This document shows positions 35,701-44,880 of a DNA stretch of 64,000 nt, piece by piece. The position numbers were made by a program, and so were the translations under genes. This stretch comes from Cylindrospermum stagnale PCC 7417 (GTDB taxonomy: Bacteria > Cyanobacteriota > Cyanobacteriia > Cyanobacteriales > Nostocaceae). The notes beneath the pieces were generated by a model. It made no database searches. It was not told where the DNA came from and saw only the letters and a list, made by a program, of their open reading frames with translations. The stretch is taken from the NCBI RefSeq assembly GCF_000317535.1, contig NC_019757.1:5111501-5175500 (forward strand), in the 5' to 3' direction. The number at the start of each line of letters is the position of its first letter. Position 1 is the stretch's first letter.

Positions 35701-35996
35701 ATTTAACCAGAGCAAATCATGTATTCCACTTTGATAGATGGTGGAACCCTGCTGTAGAAAATCAAGCCACAGACCGAGTATTTCGCATTGGTCAAACCCG
35801 CAATGTACAAGTGCATAAATTTGTTTGTACTGGCACTTTAGAAGAAAAAATTCATGACATGATTGAAAGTAAAAAACAACTAGCAGAACAAGTTGTTGGT
35901 GCGGGTGAAGATTGGCTGACGGAAATGGACACAGACCAACTCCGTAATTTATTACTACTTGATCGCAGCGCCGTAATTGATGAGGATGCAGAATGA
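32769..35996 (+). CDS. SNF2-family DEAD/DEAH-type helicase
   Basis: This 1075-aa protein has an N-terminal SNF2-associated region of about 600 residues. The helicase core follows: [22 protein letters not shown] (Walker A), [12 protein letters not shown] (motif II DEAQ), [20 protein letters not shown] (motif III). The C-terminal lobe has [13 protein letters not shown] and [43 protein letters not shown]. Bacterial members are ATP-driven DNA translocases of unclear biological role. The stop overlaps by four bases the start of the SWIM gene, so the two are translationally coupled and likely work as a pair. Confidence 0.95.
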   Translation: [1075 protein letters not shown]

Positions 35997-36844
35997 CTAA
36001 TCAAAACCCTTTAGGAACCCTACAAGCAAGTAGAGAATGGTGGTCACAACGCTGGCTAGATTTGTTAGATTCCTATCGTTTTAAAAAGCGTCTAGAACGT
36101 GCAAGAAACTATTCTCGCCAAGGGAACGTTTTGAGCATTGATTTTAAAGGTGCAAAAGTATTAGCTAGGGTGCAAGGTAGTGAAGTGGAACCTTATAAAG
36201 TTTCCCTTTCCCTTAACCCCTTTAGTGATGAAGAGTGGGGTTATGTAATTGAAAGTATGTCGAAAAGGGCAATTTTTGCCGCTAAGTTATTAGCAGGAGA
36301 AATGCCGCAAAATATCGAAGACGTTTTTACAAGTAACGGTCTTTCATTATTTCCTTTTACCCTATCTGATGTTCAGAGTAAATGCTCTTGTCCTGATAAG
36401 GTAAACCCTTGTAAACACGTCGGTGCAGTTTATTATCAGTTAGGCGATCGTTTTAGTGAAGATCCGTTTGTTTTATTTCAATTGCGCGGACGTACCAAAG
36501 AGCAAATTATCAGTGATTTACGTCAATTACGCAATGCTAAAAATGTAGAATCTCCCCAAAAAGAAACACCAACTGTTCAAAAGTCAATTCCTCAAAACCA
36601 ATACTCAATAAAAATTGAATCTTTCTGGCAATATAATGAACCACTAGAGTCTTCTTTGGTAGTAATTGTACCTTCCGGTAGTGAAACGGTATTAGATGTA
36701 TTAGGCACAATTCCCCTAGCTAAAGAAGAGGAAAATGGAGTAAATTCACCATCTAGTGATGTGGTAATGAAGTATTTGAATACAATTTATAAAGATGTCA
36801 GCCAGAAGGCTGTTTTAGCAGCAATGAATATAGGAAGCAGTTAA
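35993..36844 (+). CDS. SWIM zinc-finger protein, partner of the SNF2 helicase
   Basis: The 283-aa protein contains the SWIM motif CSCPDKVNPCKHVGAVYYQLGDRF (CxC...CxH) around residues 131-150. The N-terminal region has LERARNYSRQGNVLSIDFKGAKVLARVQGSEVEPYKV, typical of helicase-associated SWIM proteins. The C-terminal 110 residues are variable. The ATG overlaps the helicase stop (ATGA). SWIM domains bind DNA or proteins; this pairing with SNF2 ATPases is common in bacteria. Confidence 0.92.
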   Translation: MTNQNPLGTLQASREWWSQRWLDLLDSYRFKKRLERARNYSRQGNVLSIDFKGAKVLARVQGSEVEPYKVSLSLNPFSDEEWGYVIESMSKRAIFAAKLLAGEMPQNIEDVFTSNGLSLFPFTLSDVQSKCSCPDKVNPCKHVGAVYYQLGDRFSEDPFVLFQLRGRTKEQIISDLRQLRNAKNVESPQKETPTVQKSIPQNQYSIKIESFWQYNEPLESSLVVIVPSGSETVLDVLGTIPLAKEEENGVNSPSSDVVMKYLNTIYKDVSQKAVLAAMNIGSS

Positions 36845-37218
36845 GTGGTTAGTTTAAAATTAAAAGTTATTAAAGCTGAATCATCCAGTTAAATCAAACA
36901 TGGAATTTAAAACCAGAATTACAGCATAGTGCAGGTAAATGAGGTACAAATATAAATAATAAAACTATTGTAGGGTAGGCATCTTGCCTGCCCTTGTGTA
37001 CCTCATTCAGCGGTTGTCTGTCATTGAATCCCTGACACCAGATCAAGAAACTTGTCAGCGCACTCTTGTAAATGCTAAAATATTCCCTAGACAGGGTATA
37101 CTTTTCAGTAATTAACTTTCACAATTAAAAACTACAGTATAAATAGTCCTGAAAATCACCAGATGTTTAGGTTGTTATTCTACTTGTTGTGTATTTTAGT
37201 AATTGTGAGGTAACACTA
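36845..37218. other. Intergenic region with a short hairpin repeat
   Basis: This 374-base spacer contains GGGTAGGCATCTTGCCTGCCC (near 36974-36994), an imperfect palindrome of a kind often dispersed in cyanobacterial genomes. The remainder shows no gene. Confidence 0.55.
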
Positions 37219-37758
37219 ATGCTTATGGAGACAATTTTCACACCTAACGAAGCAGCCGCATTTGTAGAGTTACCTACAAAAAAGGTTTACAAAGAGTTGG
37301 AATACAAAGTTTTACCTGTTTCTCAACCTTTACAACTTCCGTTTGCTGCATTGATATATCTTTGTGTTCTCAAGGATGTAAACTTTGAGTTTTCAGTTGA
37401 TTCTCGAACACGTTTATATAAGCGTTTAGTAGAAGCTTTGGAACAAAAAGAAGCGACTATTGAAGTAGGAAAATTTTTTATCCTGCAACTCGGATTTATT
37501 ATAAGAGAGTTGTCAGAAATGATTGCACGGTTTAATGCATGGAAAAATCGTTTAATCATTGATCCCAATATAATGGGTGGTGAAACAGTGTTTCCTAATT
37601 CTCGGCTAACTGTTCGCCATATTGGTGCAATACTTGACCGGGGAGAGTCGCCAGAGGTTATCCGCGAAGATTATCCTTACTTATCTGAGGAGGATATCAA
37701 GTTTGCTCAAATCTACATAAAAGCCTATCCCAGTGTTGGACGACCTAGAAAACATTAA
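37219..37758 (+). CDS. DUF433 domain protein
   Basis: From the ATG at 37219, seven bases after GAGGT, the protein has 179 aa; an earlier in-frame start lacks a ribosome-binding site. The C-terminal third is DUF433: LIIDPNIMGGETVFPNSRLTVRHIGAILDRGESPEVIREDYPYLSEEDIKFAQIYIKAYP, a winged-helix fold known from antitoxins. The N-terminal half (YTPNEAAAFVELPTKKVYKELEYK-like) resembles a second helix-turn-helix. The usual PIN-like toxin partner is absent downstream; an unusual nuclease-like gene follows instead. Confidence 0.85.
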   Translation: MLMETIFTPNEAAAFVELPTKKVYKELEYKVLPVSQPLQLPFAALIYLCVLKDVNFEFSVDSRTRLYKRLVEALEQKEATIEVGKFFILQLGFIIRELSEMIARFNAWKNRLIIDPNIMGGETVFPNSRLTVRHIGAILDRGESPEVIREDYPYLSEEDIKFAQIYIKAYPSVGRPRKH

Positions 37759-37900
37759 ACTTCTGATTTCTGTATGGTAAGGTTCAGCCTAACTTTATTA
37801 TAGAGTTAAGCGTAATTACTTAAATTACGCATTATTATTGGCTTTAGGAAACTAAGGGGTATAATAAGTTATATGTGAAGCTCACAGCATTAAAAAAATA

Positions 37901-38821
37901 ATGTTTAATTTTTTTAATTCTTACTTTTATCCCTATATACAGTCTAATTTAAATCCTGATTTAATAAGTTCCCTAGTAGCTAAAAGTATTTATGGTTTAG
38001 ACCAATATATCAGACAAGATATTTGTGATGGTTGTATTGTAAATGAGCGAGATTATGTATCTACGCTTATGAGTTATACAAGATTACTTTTGCGTAATAG
38101 TCTATTGGCGAGAAATTTCATTCATTGTCAATCACAAATTTTATCTGATGATTTAGAAAAAGAGTTCGGATGTGATGCAATTATATTATTTCGTGCTGGC
38201 GATGCTGCGAAAATTTCTATGTTTGAAGCTAAGTATCCAAGATTGCAAAAATCTAGCTATACTTGGGATTATGAGCAAAAGAATCAATCTCATTTTCATG
38301 ATCAGTTAACAAGACAAAGTCATTGGTCAGCATCAGCAGCTATATGGGAATTATTTATAAACGATTATGTACCGGGTCATTCCTTAAAGGGTTTTGATAA
38401 GTATGGTTCGACTTGCGTATGGCATCAAGATGCCTATCAATATAGCGAAAAAAATATTAAACCTTATTGCAATCCTAAAAATAAAAAACCCCACCTTTGG
38501 GATAATAATAATTTAAAAGAATGTGTAGAACAATTACCTTATAACCCTTTAAACTTGGAAGATATTTTAAATTCAATATTAAGTGGTAAGCAAGGAAAAA
38601 CAATCTCAGTTATAGAAGATTCGATTACCATAGAATCTAGTAAAGGGAAAACTATAAAGATACCTGCCAGTGTAAATATGATAAGAGAAAATAAAAATTC
38701 TTTTTTTGAAGAAACGGGAATTAAGCATTTTTTATTTATTGAGATTTCAAATATTGAATTTAAGATAAATCCAGATGTAGATATATATGAAATTATAAAT
38801 GGTAATGATATAGAGTTTTAA
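37901..38821 (+). CDS. Candidate PD-(D/E)XK nuclease-like protein of unknown family
   Basis: The 306-aa protein is strongly AT-biased compared with its neighbours. Near residue 95 it has FGCDAIILFRAGDAAKISMFEAKYPRL, which fits a PD-(D/E)XK core: an Asp on one strand and Glu-Ala-Lys on the next. Conserved-looking aromatic and His residues follow (SHFHDQLTRQSHWSASAAIWELF) and two Cys pairs lie further on. I recognise no named family. It follows the DUF433 gene by 142 bases in the same direction. Base composition and the nuclease-like core suggest a horizontally acquired defence or toxin gene. Confidence 0.6.
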   Translation: MFNFFNSYFYPYIQSNLNPDLISSLVAKSIYGLDQYIRQDICDGCIVNERDYVSTLMSYTRLLLRNSLLARNFIHCQSQILSDDLEKEFGCDAIILFRAGDAAKISMFEAKYPRLQKSSYTWDYEQKNQSHFHDQLTRQSHWSASAAIWELFINDYVPGHSLKGFDKYGSTCVWHQDAYQYSEKNIKPYCNPKNKKPHLWDNNNLKECVEQLPYNPLNLEDILNSILSGKQGKTISVIEDSITIESSKGKTIKIPASVNMIRENKNSFFEETGIKHFLFIEISNIEFKINPDVDIYEIINGNDIEF

Positions 38822-38972
38822 TAAAAAAATTAATCATCCAAGTAGGTAGAGTAAGTTAGGTCGAAGGGTAAGACCCTACAAAAGTTTCTCTTATATCTTA
38901 ATTCAACAAATTACTATAGCAATCCTATTTGAGTTGTGTATCCCTGACGGGAGCCGGAGGCATTACAGGATT

Positions 38973-39020
38973 TTTTTAACGAACCACAGAGACGCAGAGA
39001 GCGCAGAGGCAGAGAACAAA
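38973..39020 (+). repeat. Dispersed repeat with CACAGAGACGCAGAGAGCGC
   Basis: This purine-rich unit (AACCACAGAGACGCAGAG, then AGCGCAGAGG) is preceded by T-rich sequence. I recognise it as a very widespread intergenic repeat in cyanobacterial and other genomes. It lies between convergent genes. Confidence 0.6.
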
Positions 39021-39083
39021 GAGATTTGGTGCCTACGGCACGCTACGCGAACACATCTTAATTTAGGATGGCTATATAAGTAA

Positions 39084-39716
39084 TTAATTTGCACTCTTTA
39101 CCCACTCCCGCACCGCCCGCCGAATTGCTCGTCTACCATTTGCCTGGTTTTGCTCAATTAAATTTGGTAATTCCCGAATTTTTAAACTTGGAAATACTAA
39201 ACTTTTCTCTGACTCCACATATTCCCCATTTTGCAAAAGATAAATCTTCAATTCACCAGAGTCATAACACCAAATTTCCGGTACTCCCAAACGAGCATAA
39301 ATTGAAAACCGATCTAAAGATTTACTAGTAACATCAATTTCTAAAGCTAAATCAGGAGGTGGATCTCGTCGTAAATCTAAATCTAACCTACCCCTAATTA
39401 ATGCTTCATTCTGAAAATAAAAACAATCATCGGGTTCAACCCCTGCCATTTTGCGTTCTTGCTTCCAGGTGGTAGAACCCAAACTTTCATATTCTAAATT
39501 TAATTCTTCAGCGATATCTTCAACCGCAGTACTGATAACTTTTTTATAATATTCGTGTTCTGGTAAAGGTGTCATAATTTCCAAAGTCCCATCATCATAA
39601 GCAACTCTAGCAGCACGACTTTCTCCCAAATCTTGCAGAAGATTTTCAAATTGTTGCCAGCTAATGTTGTAAAGCATGACTCTATCAGCGCGATTTTGAG
39701 CAATTGTCATCTTCAT
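39084..39716 (-). CDS. Uma2 family (DUF820) endonuclease-like protein
   Basis: The 210-aa protein matches the family that is greatly expanded in cyanobacteria. The N-terminal part has VAYDDGTLEIMTPLPEHEYYKKVI, the middle LEYESLGSTTWKQERKMAGVEPDDCFYFQN, and the core PPDLALEIDVTSKSLDRFSIYARLGVPEIWCYDSGELKIYLL with PD-(D/E)XK-like acidic and Lys residues. A second Met two codons on (39710) may be the start. Biological role unknown; such genes often sit in mobile neighbourhoods. Confidence 0.9.
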   Translation of the reverse strand: MKMTIAQNRADRVMLYNISWQQFENLLQDLGESRAARVAYDDGTLEIMTPLPEHEYYKKVISTAVEDIAEELNLEYESLGSTTWKQERKMAGVEPDDCFYFQNEALIRGRLDLDLRRDPPPDLALEIDVTSKSLDRFSIYARLGVPEIWCYDSGELKIYLLQNGEYVESEKSLVFPSLKIRELPNLIEQNQANGRRAIRRAVREWVKSAN

Positions 39717-39783
39717 AACTCCTTCAAAGAATAATCTAGAAAATCACCCTCACACCCATAAGTAAAAATTTTTCATCATTCCC

Positions 39784-39966
39784 CTATTGTCCAAACTCTA
39801 ACCTAGCTTGTTCAACTAATTCGCCTGTCACAATGTCTTGTCCTGCTTGACGTGCTAGTTGCTCAATTCGCGCTTTAGCTTGGGGGCGAACGAAAAAGGG
39901 AATATTCTGCAATTTTGTTTTAGCTTCCGTTGTCCATCGCAAAGCATCAAAATTATAGTTCTGCAT
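39784..39966 (-). CDS. Small PCP-reductase-domain protein
   Basis: The 60-aa protein consists almost entirely of the domain found at the C-terminus of light-independent protochlorophyllide reductase subunit [48 protein letters not shown]. Stand-alone copies are common in cyanobacteria, with unclear function. It lies upstream of the Uma2 gene on the same strand. Confidence 0.85.
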   Translation of the reverse strand: MQNYNFDALRWTTEAKTKLQNIPFFVRPQAKARIEQLARQAGQDIVTGELVEQARLEFGQ

Positions 39967-40167
39967 GTTAGTTACCTCATCAAGACTCTGTGCCTCACTG
40001 GGCGTCTTTAGCTACCTGGTGCGGTTAAAATTAAAAACTAGGACTTACGCACCGTGGAAATTCATCCTAATTTTGGGCTTTTTTAATGGTGTTCTGATGC
40101 GTCTCTTTACGCATCCTACCTGTAGCGTGCTGCCCAGCACTAAATTCGATTTTCTCACATCCAAAAG

Positions 40168-40199
40168 CAAAAAAAAGCTCTTGCTTTAACACAAGAGCC
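40168..40199 (-). terminator. Rho-independent terminator of psbD-psbC
   Basis: On the minus strand GGCTCTTG, an eight-base loop and CAAGAGC form a stem (40177-40199), followed by a run of about seven T. It is about 45 bases after the psbC stop. Confidence 0.85.
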
Positions 40200-40241
40200 T
40201 CGAAACCATTTAATTGTCAGTGATGAAAGTAACTTTGCAAC

Positions 40242-41630
40242 CTAGTCTAGGTCTGGCATAAACATGGCTGGCTCAGTCTCACGGTTAATACCTTTCTCAA
40301 AACCACCAGCAGCGGCGCGGGCGCGACCAGAGTGCCACAGGTGACCAATGAGGAAGAAGAAGCCTAAGACGAAGTGTGAACAAGCCAACCAAGCGCGAGG
40401 AGACACGTAGTTGAAAGAGTTAATTTCGGTAGCCACACCACCCACAGAGTTCAAAGAACCCAGAGGAGCGTGAGTCATGTATTCAGCGGCGCGACGAGCT
40501 TGCCAAGGCTGAATATCATTCTTGATTTTTTCCAAATCAAGACCGTTGGGGCCGCGTAGAGGCTCCAACCAAGGGCCACGGAAATCCCAGAAGCGCATGG
40601 TTTCTCCACCGAAGATAATTTCACCGGTAGGAGAGCGCATCAAGTATTTACCTAGACCTGTGGGGCCTTGTGCAGAACCGACGTTAGCACCTAGGCGTTG
40701 GTCACGGATGAGGAAGGTCAAAGCTTGCGCTTGAGAAGCTTCGGGACCCGTAGGACCAAAGAATTCGCTGGGGTAAACGGTGTTGTTGTACCAAACCATG
40801 ATGGAGGCAATAAAGCCCATCAAGGATAGTGCACCCAAGCTGTAGGAAAGGTAAGCTTCACCAGACCAGATAAAAGCACGACGTGCCCAAGCAAAAGGCT
40901 TGGTGAAGATGTGCCAGATACCGCCAGAAATACAAATTAAGGCAATCCAGATGTGACCGCCGATGACATCTTCCAGGTTATCGACGCTGACAATCCAGCC
41001 ATCGCCACCGAAGGGAGACTTGATCAAATAACCGAAGATTATTGCTGGGTTGAGTGTTGGATTGGTAATGACGCGAACATCGCCACCACCTGGCGCCCAG
41101 GTGTCATACACACCACCGAAGAACATTGCCTTCAGTACTAACAGCAGTGCACCGACTCCCAAGATAATCAGGTGGAACCCGATGATGTTGGTCATCTTGT
41201 TCTTGTCTTTCCAGTCGTAACCAAAGAAAGAAGAATATTCTTCCAAGGTTTCTGGGCCACGAACGGCATGATAGATACCGCCAAAACCCAGTACGGCTGA
41301 GGAAATTAAGTGAAGTACACCAACAACAAAGTAGGGGAAGGTGTCGAAAATTTCACCACCTGCACCAACACCCCAACCCAAAGTGGCGAGGTGAGGTAGG
41401 AGGATCAAGCCCTGTTCATACATGGGCTTTTCTGGAATGAAGTGAGCGACTTCAAATAAAGTCATCGCTCCAGCCCAGAAAACAATCAAACCAGCATGGG
41501 CTACGTGAGCGCCAAGCAGTTTACCAGATAAATTGATTAGACGGGCGTTTCCAGACCACCAAGCAAAACCGCTTGATTCTTGGTCACGTCCACCGCCCAT
41601 AACAGAAGTTGTGTTAGAGAGCGTTACCAC
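40242..41630 (-). CDS. psbC: Photosystem II CP43 chlorophyll-binding protein
   Basis: CP43 is the six-helix inner antenna of photosystem II in the thylakoid membrane. The 462-aa protein has all the expected chlorophyll His positions and the large lumenal loop with [26 protein letters not shown], whose Arg and Glu help bind the Mn cluster. The start is the GTG at 41630 (MVTLSN): an AGGAGGT lies just upstream inside psbD, and the 17-base overlap with psbD is a conserved feature of this operon. Confidence 0.97.
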   Translation of the reverse strand: MVTLSNTTSVMGGGRDQESSGFAWWSGNARLINLSGKLLGAHVAHAGLIVFWAGAMTLFEVAHFIPEKPMYEQGLILLPHLATLGWGVGAGGEIFDTFPYFVVGVLHLISSAVLGFGGIYHAVRGPETLEEYSSFFGYDWKDKNKMTNIIGFHLIILGVGALLLVLKAMFFGGVYDTWAPGGGDVRVITNPTLNPAIIFGYLIKSPFGGDGWIVSVDNLEDVIGGHIWIALICISGGIWHIFTKPFAWARRAFIWSGEAYLSYSLGALSLMGFIASIMVWYNNTVYPSEFFGPTGPEASQAQALTFLIRDQRLGANVGSAQGPTGLGKYLMRSPTGEIIFGGETMRFWDFRGPWLEPLRGPNGLDLEKIKNDIQPWQARRAAEYMTHAPLGSLNSVGGVATEINSFNYVSPRAWLACSHFVLGFFFLIGHLWHSGRARAAAGGFEKGINRETEPAMFMPDLD

Positions 41631-42672
41631 GAGGCAATACCTCCTCAGGGAATACAAATTGTTCGTGGGGTTGATCTTGAGGAGCCATCCAAGCGCGGAT
41701 ACCCTCGTTCAGCAAAATGTTTTTGGTATAGAAAGTTTCAAACTCTGGGTCTTCGGCTGCCCGCAATTCTTGGGAGACGAAGTCATAAGCCCGCAGGTTG
41801 AGTGCCAAGCCGACGATACCGATGGCGCTCATCCACAAGCCTGTTACTGGCACAAACAACATGAAGAAGTGCAACCAGCGCTTGTTAGAGAAAGCAATCC
41901 CGAAAATCTGTGACCAGAAACGGTTTGCTGTCACCATTGAGTAGGTTTCTTCCGATTGGGTCGGATTGAAGGCGCGGAAGGTGTTAGAACCTTCACCATC
42001 TTCAAACAAGGTATTTTCAACTGTGGCTCCGTGAATGGCGCAAAGTAGCGCACCACCGAGGATACCCGCTACTCCCATCATGTGGAAGGGGTTGAGGGTC
42101 CAGTTGTGGAAGCCTTGTAGGAATAGGAGGAAGCGGAAAATAGCAGCAACGCCAAAGCTAGGTGCGAAGAACCAGCTGGATTGTCCCAAGGGGTAAATCA
42201 AGAAGACGCTGACGAATACGGCGATGGGGCCAGAGAAGGCGAGGGCGTTGTAAGGACGAATCCCTACTAGACGGGCGATTTCAAATTGCCGCAACATGAA
42301 GCCGATTAAACCGAAGGCTCCGTGGAGGGCGACGAATGGCCACAAACCACCTAATTGAATCCAACGGGTGAAGTCGCCTTGAGCTTCTGGTCCCCAGAGT
42401 AACAGTAGGGAGTGTCCCATGCTGTCGGCGGGGGTGGATACTGCCACTGTCAGGAAGTTAGCTCCTTCTAAGTAGGAGGAGGCTAATCCGTGGGTGTACC
42501 AGGATGTGACGAAGGTTGTACCTGTTAGCCAACCACCCAGTGCTAGGAAGGCGCAGGGGAACAGTAGTATCCCTGACCAACCTACGAATACGAAGCGATC
42601 GCGCTTTAACCAGTCGTCTAGAGCGTCAAACCACCCTCTAGAACTGGGGGCGCGTCCTACTGCGATGGTCAT
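41614..42672 (-). CDS. psbD: Photosystem II reaction-centre protein D2
   Basis: D2 (352 aa) pairs with D1 to bind P680, pheophytin, QA and the non-haem iron. It shows five membrane helices, [39 protein letters not shown] with the chlorophyll His, [25 protein letters not shown] and the conserved C-terminus PRGNAL. It overlaps psbC and is the first gene of the operon. Its N-terminus has one residue more (APSSRGW) than most D2 sequences I know. It is divergent from ycf4. Confidence 0.97.
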   Translation of the reverse strand: MTIAVGRAPSSRGWFDALDDWLKRDRFVFVGWSGILLFPCAFLALGGWLTGTTFVTSWYTHGLASSYLEGANFLTVAVSTPADSMGHSLLLLWGPEAQGDFTRWIQLGGLWPFVALHGAFGLIGFMLRQFEIARLVGIRPYNALAFSGPIAVFVSVFLIYPLGQSSWFFAPSFGVAAIFRFLLFLQGFHNWTLNPFHMMGVAGILGGALLCAIHGATVENTLFEDGEGSNTFRAFNPTQSEETYSMVTANRFWSQIFGIAFSNKRWLHFFMLFVPVTGLWMSAIGIVGLALNLRAYDFVSQELRAAEDPEFETFYTKNILLNEGIRAWMAPQDQPHEQFVFPEEVLPRGNAL

Positions 42673-43112
42673 CGAACTAAAATCCTCTTTTTTACTAAAA
42701 TTGCCACGGTTTCCGAGCAGCGCCTTCCTAGAGGTTTTCCTCTATGAACGACTGCCTTGAGGAATTAACGTTTTTTTGACACTCTCAGTCGCTCGCAAGC
42801 TGCTGAGATTATGAGAACTTACCGTCTAGTTTCAGTCGGTATTTCTCAGAGTTATGCTATTACCTGTACTATTGGCTAGTAACCTAGCTTGTAGTAACTT
42901 AATGATTCTTAACTTATCACATTAGTTCAGGTTTGCGTCGCATGTACGCAAGTGAACCGATCAACTATCTACTATGAATATCAGAATTTTTACAATTTGA
43001 CACAAGTTTTCTCAGAAATCTCAAAAGTCCAGCCGATGAACTTGCAAGACATCCTCCTCGAATGGGAGACTAGACTTGATAAGGAGAATATCTCACGGGC
43101 CAAAATAGTTTC
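42673..43112. other. psbD-ycf4 divergent promoter region
   Basis: The 440 bases hold a short inverted pair, TAGAGG...CCTCTA, at about 42729-42745, within 80 bases of the psbD start and probably in its mRNA leader. The rest is AT-rich with no gene. Light-responsive psbD regulation would act here, but I can name no specific box. Confidence 0.5.
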
Positions 43113-43682
43113 ATGACGGCATCAACAACGATTAACAAAGGCGATCGCCTCCTACATCAAAACGTTCTCGGTTCTCGTCGGTTCAGCAACTACTGGTGGG
43201 CAACCATCGTGACGATGGGAGCCACGGGTTTTGTGCTGGCTGGCCTATCCAGTTACCTAAAAGTCAATTTACTCCTGGTTACCGACGCAACGCAACTAAT
43301 CTTCGTGCCTCAAGGATTGGTTATGGGGTTATATGGCATCGCTGGCTTGCTGTTAGCCTCATACCTGTGGTTGGTAATTCTATGGGATGTGGGCGGTGGC
43401 TACAACGAATTTAATCAAGAAACTGGAACATTCAAAATCTTCCGCTGGGGTTTTCCTGGCAAAAACCGCCAAATTCAGATTGACGGACGCATCCAAGAGG
43501 TGCAATCTGTGCGAATCACCCTGAAAGAAGGTCTAAATCCCCAACGCGCACTTTACCTGCGTGTCAAAGGTCGTCGCGATATTCCTTTAACACGGGTAGG
43601 TCAACCGTTATCCTTAACAGAGTTAGAAACTCAAGGCGCTGAGTTAGCTCGATTTTTGGAAGTACCTTTAGAAGGACTGTAA
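43113..43682 (+). CDS. ycf4: Photosystem I assembly protein Ycf4
   Basis: Ycf4 (189 aa) is a thylakoid protein that helps assemble photosystem I. Two N-terminal membrane helices (about 27-47 and 68-92) are followed by a soluble domain with IFRWGFPGKNRQIQIDGRIQEVQSVRITLKEGLNPQRALYLRVKGRRDIPLTRVGQPLSLTELE, as in the family. It is divergent from psbD; this neighbourhood of ycf4 with psbD-psbC is seen in related cyanobacteria. Confidence 0.96.
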   Translation: MTASTTINKGDRLLHQNVLGSRRFSNYWWATIVTMGATGFVLAGLSSYLKVNLLLVTDATQLIFVPQGLVMGLYGIAGLLLASYLWLVILWDVGGGYNEFNQETGTFKIFRWGFPGKNRQIQIDGRIQEVQSVRITLKEGLNPQRALYLRVKGRRDIPLTRVGQPLSLTELETQGAELARFLEVPLEGL

Positions 43683-44002
43683 ATTTTAGATTTTGAATTT
43701 TGGATTTTGGATTTTGGATTGGGGTTAAAAGAAATACTTACATCAGATGATACAAATTGCTTTTAAGTCTATTGTTGAAGCTTCAATCTAAAATCTAATT
43801 TCCAAAATCCAAAATTGATCAGAGGCGATAAAATACTGTGGTTGAGTCAGAAAACATCAACAAAAAAAACTAACTGCGTCTTTGGGCGCTTTTATCCGCC
43901 TTTTATCCCACCCTTAAAAGACGCTAAACAAGGGAAATTGTGTAAATTTTTTGGGTTTAGCGGGTGTGGCTCTCAGGCGTTTTACCCTTTTTGTAATTGG
44001 CA
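43683..44002. repeat. Intergenic region with ATTTTGG heptamers and their complement
   Basis: Tandem ATTTTGG/ATTTTGA heptamers (about 43685-43721) and complementary words (43786-43816) form another member of the ATTTTAGATTTTGGATT-type repeat family. Nothing else is recognised in the 320 bases. Confidence 0.65.
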
Positions 44003-44791
44003 ATGCAGTTAAAATTTCCACAATTTTTGGTTGCTCTTGTAATTGTTGGGGCGTTGATGTTGGGAGGATGCTCAACACAGAAAGATGCTTCTCGCGCTTC
44101 TTCTCCAACCGCAACAGCTACCTCTAAAGCGACCGAAACAAGCAGTAAGACAACCGCTGAAACAACATCAGTATCAGAAACCACTAGTGAGAGTATTCCG
44201 GGAATGAAAGATTTACCACGGCTCGAAGGTAAGGCTACTGTGGTGATCACGGTGAAAGGCTCGCCGATTACCATCGAAGTAGATGGCACTAATGCCCCAA
44301 TTACAGCTGGCAACTTCGTAGATTTAGTGCAAAAGGGTGTGTACGATGGTTTAGTTTTCCATCGAGTTGTCCGCGAACCCCAACCGTTTGTAGTTCAAGG
44401 GGGCGATCCCCAAAGCAAAGACCCGAAAGTTCCGGCAAATAGACTGGGAACAGGTGGTTATATTGACCCGAAAACGGGGACTGAGCGCTATATACCCTTA
44501 GAAATTAAGCCAAAAGGCGAAGAAGGCATAGTTTACAGTCAGACTATTGCTAAACAGCCTGTGTTGCAGCATAAGCAAGGTGCCTTAGCAATGGCGCGAT
44601 CGCAATCGCCTGACTCAGCTTCTTCTCAGTTTTACTTTGCCTTAGCAGATTTGGACTTCCTAGATGGTAACTATGCCGTTTTTGGCAATGTCACCCAGGG
44701 TTTTGATGTAGTTAGCAAAATTCAGCAAGGCGATCGCATTGACTCAGCGAAAGTCACCCAAGGTGCAGAAAACTTGAAAAATAGTCAGTAG
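44003..44791 (+). CDS. Cyclophilin-type peptidyl-prolyl isomerase, lipoprotein
   Basis: This protein speeds cis-trans isomerisation of prolyl bonds in exported proteins. From the ATG at 44003 it has 262 aa. The N-terminal lipoprotein signal ends in LGGC (near residue 23), followed by a Ser/Thr-rich linker (about 25-65). The cyclophilin domain shows [46 protein letters not shown] and [19 protein letters not shown] two codons upstream is also possible but less likely. It probably sits on the periplasmic face of the membrane. Confidence 0.92.
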   Translation: MQLKFPQFLVALVIVGALMLGGCSTQKDASRASSPTATATSKATETSSKTTAETTSVSETTSESIPGMKDLPRLEGKATVVITVKGSPITIEVDGTNAPITAGNFVDLVQKGVYDGLVFHRVVREPQPFVVQGGDPQSKDPKVPANRLGTGGYIDPKTGTERYIPLEIKPKGEEGIVYSQTIAKQPVLQHKQGALAMARSQSPDSASSQFYFALADLDFLDGNYAVFGNVTQGFDVVSKIQQGDRIDSAKVTQGAENLKNSQ

Positions 44792-44880
44792 TCATTAGTC
44801 AGTGGTCATCAGTCATTAGCCAATGGCAGATGACTACTGACAATTACCAGAATCCAAATTAATTACAAATTACGAATTAT

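Noticed and set aside
40242-42672. psbD-psbC considered as a far-red (FaRLiP) variant pair
   Set aside because: A few unusual residues (for example Ile105 in D2) are present, but none of the other FaRLiP genes is nearby and the neighbour is ordinary ycf4; the evidence is insufficient.
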